Shown here: piece after piece, positions 49,473 to 55,995 of the stretch
Position numbering within the stretch: position 1 is the stretch's first letter
Layout of the letters: each line of letters begins with the position of its first letter
Notes under the pieces: model-generated
The model's input: the letters and a program-made list of their open reading frames with translations, nothing else
What the model was told of the DNA's origin: nothing
Databases searched by the model: none
NCBI GenBank assembly: GCA_001970955.1
Contig: MPUH01000415.1
Span: 1-55,995 of the forward strand
Direction of reading: 5' to 3'
Length of the DNA stretch: 55,995 nucleotides
Origin: Stentor coeruleus
Taxonomy: Eukaryota; Ciliophora; Heterotrichea; Heterotrichida; Stentoridae
Translations under genes and position numbers: made by a program

Positions 49473-49484
49473 CTTATTATAAAT

Positions 49485-51169
49485 CTAACTTACCAATTTG
49501 GCTTTTAATGACATTAATTTTTCTTTACAGAATTTGAGTTGTTCTTTAAGTACGTTGTTTTCTTGTAATTTTACTGCAAGCTGTGCTTGCAGCTCTGTTA
49601 TAAGACTTTCTTGATCAAGAATTAATTGTAACCATTCAGGATGTGGTAAAGGTATTCCAGGTTTACGTAATAATTCACTACCAAGGTTTAATGCATGTAT
49701 TTCAGAATGTCTAAACATCTCAACATGCTGCTTAGACTCAAAAGGGCTTAAAGAATTCACACTAGGTTCTTCAGGTATCGACATCCTAATATCGCTTATT
49801 CTAGGAAAAACAAGAGGATTAGGTAAAGAATCTTCCTCTTCAATTTCTTCCAATGATGAGTTTCTAATTGTCGAATTGCTCTCTCTCCAATATTTCAACC
49901 TCAAACTTCTCCTTTCAGCTAAATCAAAAAGCATTTCTTCTTCTAAACTAGCTTGCATTTTTCCATCTCTTATAACTTCAGATACCAAAATCGCCTTTTG
50001 TAAACTTTCTAATTGTGTTTCAATACTAACTTTTTCCTCTTCATCATCTTCACTTACTGAATTTATCCCTTCAAGTTTTTCTTTTAATACCATCATATCA
50101 GACTTATACTTCCATAAATACGATATTTCCCCAACACCTGAGTTTTTTTTTAATGTTTGTAAAATCCCTCTAGACCTTTTAGCAAATTTCAAAGTATTCA
50201 TACTTTCCTCATATACTTCTGAAGTTGGGTTTAATGTTGCTATTAAAATAATCTTTGCTTCTCCTAATATCAAAGGGCCTATAATTCTTGTTAATTTGCT
50301 TTCTCTTAAGCTACTTCTAACTTTATTTTTATCTTCTCTAAGTTTTGTAATAACATTTCCTAAAGCTAATAAACTCTATATAGTTAATACTTTGTTGATA
50401 AATTTTGATTCTTGGCTTGTACTACCTTGCCCAATATGTTCATTTTCACTTCCTGCTAAGTCTAAAAGTGTTATTATGCCAATATCAATATTGTTTGTTT
50501 CAGTTCTTTCTCTACTTTCAATGAGTATACGAAATCTATTTATCCTTACATACAATGTGACCTTGTGCTTTTTTGGTTATAACAAGTACTGGCAACTTGT
50601 TTATGTGCATCTCCTATTTTAAGTATAGCAAAAATCTGGTCTGCTGTACGGCAAACCTCTTCTGTAAGCCCAACAATAACAGGTCCTCTCTATATAATCC
50701 TTACATTTTTATCATCCATCAAAGGTAAATTGCAATTTAAAGGATTAAGCAAGTCATTAATACATTCATTGTATACTTCACAATATGAACATCTCATAAG
50801 AAATTCTTTACCTGGTGTGTCTTCAATAAAGGAAAATATAGTTTGAATGGACAAAGGGATAATCCCGGGGGATTTTTTTTTCCCACACATTGTATATGTT
50901 TTACCACTACCAGTTTGCCCATAACAGATTATACTACAATTATACCCTTCCATAGCTTTCCAGATACGAGATTCACACATTTCATCAAAAATACGCTGGG
51001 TTGTTGAACTTGTCGAATAGACTTTATCGAAATCAAATGTTTTGTTGTCTTTTAATGATCGTAAACTTGTAAAAGATGTTGGGTCCCAAGAGAGATGGGA
51101 AGGGTTGTCGTAGTGAAGAATTGGTCGTATGCGAACTGCGACACTTAGTTTTTCTGTTAGGCTTGACAT
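49485..51169 (-). CDS. Kinesin with N-terminal motor, CENP-E/kinesin-7-like
   Basis: A 546-residue kinesin assembled from four exons. The motor covers about 1-330: V-A-V-R-I-R-P, P-loop G-Q-T-G-S-G-K-T (84-91), S-T-R-S-H (switch I), D-L-A-G-S-E (switch II), N-K-S-L-L-A-L-G, and the L-K-F-A-K-R neck approach. Introns are at 50690-50704 (15 nt), 50536-50549 (14 nt) and 50376-50390 (15 nt); the spliced length is a whole number of codons. The tail is short with a C-terminal coiled coil, far smaller than animal CENP-E, so the kinesin-7 label rests on motor sequence only and is moderate. Confidence 0.9.
50376..50390 (-). other. 15-nt intron 3 of the kinesin gene
   Basis: GTATTAACTATATAG on the sense strand; removal joins K-F-I-N-K to S-L-L-A-L-G, a universally conserved motor segment. 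Confidence 0.92.
50536..50549 (-). other. 14-nt intron 2 of the kinesin gene
   Basis: GTAAGGATAAATAG on the sense strand. Removing exactly 14 nt yields S-T-R-S-H-C-I-F-R-I, the switch I motif in frame; removing 15 would break it. Confidence 0.8.
50690..50704 (-). other. 15-nt intron 1 of the kinesin gene
   Basis: GTAAGGATTATATAG on the sense strand; joins M-D-D-K-N to R-G-P-V-I-V-G-L-T-E-E in frame. Confidence 0.92.
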
Positions 51170-51551
51170 TATAATGGGAAATAAAAAGCAGGTTTTGGGG
51201 ATTTTTTACTTGTGAAGGAATGTCTTGAGATGTGAGGATTTTTATAAGGGATATTTTAGATTCTGGTTTATAATGAAGAGTTTTGTTTGGGTGATGTGGT
51301 GGCTATTTAGAAAGTGATATGGGGTATTTTTATTTGTTGTGAAGTGTAGGTTTTTTAAGCATTTGCAGGACAATTGCCTAAATTAAAGCTTTTTTTATGA
51401 TTGATAGAAAATTCTTTAGATATTGAGGTATTTTTACTTTTTGGTCATATAACCCACCTATTACAAAACCCAAAAAGGAAAATACAAATAAACTTTAAAA
51501 CCTCTAATTCTATATCGTCCACATCACTTAATAAACTAAATACTAACTTTT
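51170..51551. other. Spacer, G-rich then C-rich on the plus strand
   Basis: No gene. C-poor to about 51370 (flank of the kinesin start), then G-poor and C-bearing to the stop of the next minus-strand gene. Confidence 0.5.
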
Positions 51552-52103
51552 CTATTCATCCTTCTGATCTTCTTCTACCTTATTTTCTGTTTTACCAGAT
51601 GCTAAATATGCCAAAGCAGTGCATATTAGCACTATCCCAATAAAAGCAAAAGTCTCTATTCCAATTGGCGATTGTTCATCTTGATCATCATATTCACCTT
51701 CCCTAATTCCTTCTTGAGAACTTAAAAGATTTTTAATTTCATCATAAAGTGCTTCATGATCACTATTAACATCTAATTTCCCTATCGTATAAATTGTAAT
51801 ATTAATCCTCACTAAATCTTCCAAATATTCTTCTAAATAAATTTTTTCTTCTTGCATTAAAACTTCTTTAGCTTCTTCAAGGGTTATTGTTGTATAGCAT
51901 TTCAGTAACATATCTGCTGTATAATAGTTTATAAAAAAATTTGGCTCATTGAATTGTTTAAAAAAATCAGTTAAAAAATCTTGATCTCGATTGAGTTTGT
52001 ATCCAATTATGTTATAGCAAGCTTGCATTTTTTCAGGTTTGTTTTCTTTAGGGAATTTTATAGAGCTTCCTAGTGTGGCAAATAAAATTATAGTTACGAT
52101 CAT
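51552..52103 (-). CDS. Type I membrane protein of unknown function, 183 aa
   Basis: A cleavable signal peptide (about 1-13), a mostly helical luminal region with many acidic residues and a few conserved-looking cysteines (C-Y near 29, C-Y near 69), one membrane helix (about 148-168) and a short acidic tail ending in D-E. Not a recognised family. Gene starts at an ATG preceded by TAATAA. Confidence 0.75.
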   Translation of the reverse strand: MIVTIILFATLGSSIKFPKENKPEKMQACYNIIGYKLNRDQDFLTDFFKQFNEPNFFINYYTADMLLKCYTTITLEEAKEVLMQEEKIYLEEYLEDLVRINITIYTIGKLDVNSDHEALYDEIKNLLSSQEGIREGEYDDQDEQSPIGIETFAFIGIVLICTALAYLASGKTENKVEEDQKDE

Positions 52104-52717
52104 TTATTAGATGAATAAGTTTATTTATGAAAGATGGTTTTAGAGAAAAAAATAAAAGTATTGAGTTATGTTTAATAGGCATAGGTTGGAGAAATTTATC
52201 AGATTGAGAGATTTTGTTATATAGTTTTTATGAAGATTTTATTAAATTATATATGAAACTGTTCTTAAGTTCCTAGACAATCAGAAAAAATGTGAATGTT
52301 TTTTCTGAAGTTTTTAATAAGCTTATTTAATATAAACTAGCAATAGACTTTCTCCCATAAAGCTCATATATATACTGATTAATCCTGTTGATGGGTTTAG
52401 ATTTGATATAAATTTGCAAAGTTTTTTTTTATAGAATGTTGTGGATTTTCTCAATTTCATGCTATAAATATTCATAAAAGTAATCATATTTCTATCAAAA
52501 AATCTGTGTGTTTGGATTTGGTGTGACAATTTCTAGCTACAATTAATATAGAAAAAAATACTAATAAATCATATATGTAATAATTAATACTTTTACCCTG
52601 GAGATAATATAAAAAATATTTCACATCATTTATTATACACAAAACAAACTACAATAAAGCACATAAAAAACTTTTTATTAAAGAAATAAGTAAACTTATT
52701 GATTTTATACGAAAAAA
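52104..52717. other. AT-rich spacer
   Basis: No gene supported; a 68-codon Lys/Phe/Ser-rich open frame on the minus strand (52323-52529) looks like chance. The last 150 bases before the next gene are G-poor. Confidence 0.4.
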
Positions 52718-52729
52718 TGGAGGATAATT

Positions 52730-53683
52730 ATGTGTTTCCAGAGGCCTAGGAAAAAACTTGATTGTCCAAGTATGGATTTAGAAATCCAACTAATCGATAC
52801 TTCTCGTGAATTACCTTGCGACTTTTCCATGAAGTTAATAGAAAGAGAAATTTCCCTAGAAAAGTCTTGCAACAAATCTTGTATTGAAGAATTAATCAAA
52901 CTATACTCACTAGCCATAGAGCATTATTCAATAAAAGGTGATGAAAAAGTTAAAGACTACCAATCAAGAATGCAAAGAATGTTAAGACGGCCTGATGTCT
53001 TAAAAGTGTTTTCTTATAACCAAAACCCTAAAGAAAACCCAAACAAACTAGTTGCAAAAGCAGTTGATAATCATGAAAACCCAATAGAATCACAACTAGA
53101 ATCTCAAGAAGACCCTTTAGATATTGAAGAAACAACATCATTACCAGAATTTGTCCTCACTGAAGAAGAGATAAAATTCCACACAAAAGAAGCTGAAAAT
53201 GTTGTACAAGATAAAGAAATATCAGACAAAGCACTTGGGGATAAACTTTTAGATAGTTTAAAATCCCAAGAAAACGATTTAGCTACAAGGCTTAAAAGAA
53301 GGAGAATTAGTAGACCTATTTCAATGTCCCCTGTTATATCCTCTCCAGTTAATGAAATTGAATCCCCTAAAAGTAATAATAGTGATGTAAAAATAATCAC
53401 AGGGGAAATCTTAAGTGAAGATTTTGAATTGCAAATACAAGAAGTTATGGAAAAACATTATAAAGAAAAAGCTGAAAAAATTGCTGAAGTTACTGTTAGG
53501 TATAATAGTGAAATTAGTGCTATGGAAGATAGTGGGATGATGGGGATGGTAGTTGCTCAGATGAAAGTTAATATGAAAGAAGAAATTGAGGAGATTGGAA
53601 AAGACTATGATGAGAAAAGGAAAAATGAAGTCAAAAAACTTAGGGAAGAGTATTTGGCTCATAGAGGTAAATCGTTGAGTTAA
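52730..53683 (+). CDS. Acidic helical hypothetical protein, 317 aa
   Basis: Residues about 35-90 form a helical bundle-like region (L-I-K-L-Y-S-L-A-I-E-H-Y resembling an MIT- or TPR-type helix), then an acidic, Ser-rich disordered stretch with an R-R-R-I-S-R-P-I-S phosphosite-like patch, and a C-terminal coiled coil (about 225-310). Not recognised. An ATG 12 bp upstream (52718) is out of frame and opens an 11-codon frame overlapping the start, a possible uORF. Alternatively translation starts later at M15. Confidence 0.72.
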   Translation: MCFQRPRKKLDCPSMDLEIQLIDTSRELPCDFSMKLIEREISLEKSCNKSCIEELIKLYSLAIEHYSIKGDEKVKDYQSRMQRMLRRPDVLKVFSYNQNPKENPNKLVAKAVDNHENPIESQLESQEDPLDIEETTSLPEFVLTEEEIKFHTKEAENVVQDKEISDKALGDKLLDSLKSQENDLATRLKRRRISRPISMSPVISSPVNEIESPKSNNSDVKIITGEILSEDFELQIQEVMEKHYKEKAEKIAEVTVRYNSEISAMEDSGMMGMVVAQMKVNMKEEIEEIGKDYDEKRKNEVKKLREEYLAHRGKSLS

Positions 53684-53777
53684 ACTTATAAAATAAAATA
53701 TTATAGATAAAGGCAAAGACTTGAAAAATATTTTAAGTTTAGGGTTAGTTGTTTATAAAAAAAATCAAGCATTTTTA

Positions 53778-54467
53778 CTATAAAAAATTGGCTATTTTGA
53801 CCCTCTTTTCAGAGTTCTCAACGCTTGTGTCGAATTTGACCAAACTCATATCATCTATATGATACGAACTTCCTGGTGCTTCAACTGTATCCCCAGAATG
53901 CCGAATAGAGTCAACTCTCCTTTCTGTATCTCTATCTGAAACCTCATTTAAACAATCATAAAACGGGCTTTTATAAGCATTAAACACATTTTTCTTCTGA
54001 TTCTTACCAAATATCCTCAACAATTTATCCTTAACATTTTTTCTAGCATTATCCAAACCAACCTGAAATATTTCACGGCTTTTCATTATCTTTTTAATAA
54101 CCCCACTAAGATCAAAAGATAATTTTTCCTTAGTTTCAGCATTTGAGGAATTATTATAATCATCTATTTCATGCAATTGATTCATTTCTTTTACAAGGTT
54201 TTCTGTACTACTAGACAAAAAACTACATGGTTCATTGTTAGATACAATCATGTTATTGTGGAAAAATTTTTGACAGGAATGCTTATTAGCATTAGTCGTG
54301 GTTTTTGAAGTGTTTTTAAAGTAATTTTTATCTTGGATGATAAAAGTATGGATTGATGGGGGGTCGAAAGCTAAGGTTGAAGGGAATAGCTTGTCTGCAT
54401 CATCTTCTAGGGCGGAGTAACCACAAAACGGTATTGCTGAAGGCGTTCTTCGACTTTTTCCCGACAT
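53778..54467 (-). CDS. Hypothetical protein, 229 aa, Asn/Ser-rich
   Basis: Not recognised. N-terminal Ser/Pro segment, an Asn/Ser-rich middle, a basic helical segment (about 120-160) and a polar tail. No membrane segment or signal peptide. Codon use matches neighbours; the ATG follows AAAA. Confidence 0.65.
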   Translation of the reverse strand: MSGKSRRTPSAIPFCGYSALEDDADKLFPSTLAFDPPSIHTFIIQDKNYFKNTSKTTTNANKHSCQKFFHNNMIVSNNEPCSFLSSSTENLVKEMNQLHEIDDYNNSSNAETKEKLSFDLSGVIKKIMKSREIFQVGLDNARKNVKDKLLRIFGKNQKKNVFNAYKSPFYDCLNEVSDRDTERRVDSIRHSGDTVEAPGSSYHIDDMSLVKFDTSVENSEKRVKIANFL

Positions 54468-55132
54468 TTTTGGTTAATTTATATGGCATTGGATTTTGTT
54501 TATTAGAAAAAGATAAGTAAAGAAAGCTTTGTGTGAAAATTTTGCATTTTGCTATTGAGGAATAGATTTTGAATGTAGGGATAAGATTTTTTGAGGTTTA
54601 TATTGATGTGGGGATTTTGGATAGATTTTGTGTTGAGTTATGAGGATATTGAAGATTATGATGATTGAGACTTGGTTTTTATAGTGATTATTTAATTGTT
54701 TATATATATGTAAACTTTTATATAGTTATCTTTGTAGTATTCACCTATAAAAAATACCAACCCACCCTTGATCATATTCCTCACCCATAAAATAATCAAA
54801 ATTGCATAAGACAAAATTTTATATGGAAAAAAATTTACATAGTCAAAATTGTACAAGATAAAATTGCATATGGAAAAAAAATTGAAAATTAATAAATATT
54901 AGGTAAAACCTCCTCCCATTAGAGAATATCTTGCTAATATATATTAAGAATTTTATTATATATGTTTGGTAAGACATTTTCTTCATGGCAAATATTTGAT
55001 GATAGTCCTTAAGAAGATGTTCAAATTTTTGAAAATGCTTGGTAAGGCCCTTCCTTCAAACCGAAAAATCTCCAAACCATAAAACATTTTATCTCCTAAA
55101 AAAATCCAATTATTTCCAATATAATAAAAATT
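54468..55132. other. Divergent spacer with imperfect repeat
   Basis: No gene seen. Strongly C-poor on the plus strand from 54480 to about 54720, C-bearing after about 54760. Contains an imperfect tandem repeat listed separately. Confidence 0.45.
54797..54890. repeat. Imperfect ~45-bp tandem repeat
   Basis: Two degenerate copies share the pattern AAAATTG-A-AAGA-AAAATT-ATATGGAAAAAAA; the spacing and substitutions suggest an old duplication. Confidence 0.6.
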
Positions 55133-55573
55133 ATGGCAAGTCGAACTCGTCTGCTACGCGAACTTAAAGCTAAAACCGAAGAATTCAATCTAAACACTAT
55201 CGGGGACAATCTAACAAACTGGGAAGCAATAATAACTGGACCAAGTGACTCACCTTATGTAGATGGGAAATTTTTAATCTCATTTCAAGTTCCAGAAACT
55301 TATCCATTTACTGCTCCAAAAGTTGTATTTAAAACTCGAATTTTTCACCCAAATGTGCATTTTGACACAGGGGAAATTTGCTTAGATGTTTTAAAATCAG
55401 ACTGGTGTCCTGCTTGGAATTTAGAAGCTATATGCCGGGCTATAACAGCTTTATTAAGTAGTCCTAATGCTGATAGTCCATTAAATTGTGATGCTGGGAA
55501 TATGATCCGCGCTGGAGATGTTAGAGCTTATAACTCTATGGCAAAAATGTATACTTTAGAATATGCTAATTAA
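55133..55573 (+). CDS. PEX4: Ubiquitin-conjugating enzyme, PEX4 (peroxisomal) type
   Basis: A 146-residue single-domain E2 with H-P-N at 72-74 and the catalytic Cys83 in G-E-I-C-L-D-V-L. The C-terminal part (I-C-R-A-I-T-A-L-L-S-S-P-N-A-D-S-P-L-N-C, then G-N-M-I-R-A-G-D-V-R-A-Y-N-S-M) matches plant/yeast PEX4, which monoubiquitinates the import receptor PEX5 for recycling from the peroxisomal membrane. Length fits a soluble E2 (PEX22 normally anchors PEX4). No PEX22 candidate is recognised here. Ends in TAA. Confidence 0.92.
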   Translation: MASRTRLLRELKAKTEEFNLNTIGDNLTNWEAIITGPSDSPYVDGKFLISFQVPETYPFTAPKVVFKTRIFHPNVHFDTGEICLDVLKSDWCPAWNLEAICRAITALLSSPNADSPLNCDAGNMIRAGDVRAYNSMAKMYTLEYAN

Positions 55574-55995
55574 AGTAGATATAGAATGATAAGGTTTATA
55601 TTTATAGGTTTATATCATGGATTTAGATGATAAAATTTAGATGTTGGGTATTGATGATAAGCCTGGATTATGTTTTTTTTATTGAGAGGATGAAGAGGTA
55701 TATGAAAAAAATAACTAAGGCTTCTGGCAATTTTTTATATTTTCAGACTCTGGAAAAATAAGTGGACATGATGTTGAAGGTAAATGTATACAATATAAAA
55801 TATTTAAGGTATAGTATTTATGGCTTAGCAAGCTATATATTATAACCACAAAAAAAACTTTATCTAATTTGATCAATTTATATAAATAATTTCTCATATG
55901 CACCCCAAGCAAAAACTCTTTAAATATTCACATCATTTAAAATCCGAATTAATACGAATGACCTTTTTCATTATCCTAAGACATAAAAGAACTAA
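55574..55995. other. Window-end spacer with possible gene relic
   Basis: Mostly AT-rich. The only coding-like segment is the short relic at about 55690-55812 listed next. Confidence 0.4.
55690..55812 (+). pseudogene. Possible short gene relic
   Basis: One plus-strand frame reads E-D-E-E-V-Y-E-K-N-N, a TAA, then a hydrophobic patch and D-S-G-K-I-S-G-H-D-V-E-G-K-C, resembling the D-x-G-x-I-x-G-x-G/D segments of ciliate secreted or cytosolic proteins of unknown function, ending in TAG. Too short to name. Confidence 0.3.

Noticed and set aside
49876..50622. 248-codon plus-strand open frame opposite the kinesin gene
   Set aside because: It runs across kinesin exons and introns on the other strand, is hydrophobic shadow sequence, and has no independent features.
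52323..52529. 68-codon minus-strand open frame
   Set aside because: Lys/Phe/Ser-rich, isolated, with no recognisable features; likely chance.

Overview
The window looks like macronuclear DNA of a heterotrich ciliate, most like Stentor. It is very AT-rich and gene-dense. Genes on both strands are separated by short AT-rich spacers. TAA, TAG and TGA all serve as ordinary stops: no long conserved gene contains an internal stop, which argues for the standard genetic code. Several genes only read through once GT...AG introns of 15 (once 16, once 14) nt are removed. Tiny 15-16 nt introns plus the standard code are established for Stentor coeruleus; the genus assignment here is inference. Ciliary genes (CFAP97-type, an outer-arm docking-type coiled coil) also fit.

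Layout. 0.4-8.7 kb: RING/coiled-coil protein, Rab2 GTPase, a hypothetical, an RNA polymerase II CTD-interacting-domain protein, a hypothetical, a TRMT2A-type tRNA methyltransferase, and a small membrane protein that starts 18 bp from it. 9.6-13 kb: PAM18/TIM14, a basic hypothetical, a NADAR protein, an acylated LRR protein. 13-19.3 kb: an interrupted CFAP97-type gene, a DENND4-type Rab GEF, a repeat-containing hypothetical, a C2H2 protein. 19.3-21.4 kb: the longest gene-free stretch, with a structured RNA candidate and a tandem duplication. 21.4-35 kb: a basic protein, epsilon-COP, a FYVE-like/STE20 kinase, an RBR ubiquitin ligase, a PIP-box-like zinc protein, a retinoblastoma homologue, an ELAPOR-type receptor. 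35-42 kb: a TM9SF nonaspanin, hypotheticals, an ODA docking-type coiled coil, a polytopic RING protein. 42.1-45 kb: gene relics (TFIIS-like, phosphodiesterase-like) around an intact REEP/HVA22 gene hidden by an intron. 45-56 kb: VDAC, a CaaX-ending protein, a HEAT protein, a kinesin, three uncharacterised proteins, a PEX4-type E2.

The genes are ordinary nuclear housekeeping genes with no operon logic. Themes are membrane traffic (Rab2, DENN, epsilon-COP, TM9SF, REEP, FYVE-like kinase), ubiquitin (RBR, RING, PEX4), mitochondria (PAM18, VDAC), and cilia/cytoskeleton.

Assembly caveat. Seven isolated N characters sit between direct repeats of 64-127 bp. They look like contig overlaps left unmerged. 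Two break real genes, and collapsing the repeat restores the frame in both.

Most noteworthy: a frame-supported 14-nt intron; a REEP gene and a kinase N-terminus visible only after intron removal; three homology-bearing loci with in-frame TAA/TAG; two noncoding islands sharing the same hairpin; and sharp strand-composition flips at gene flanks.
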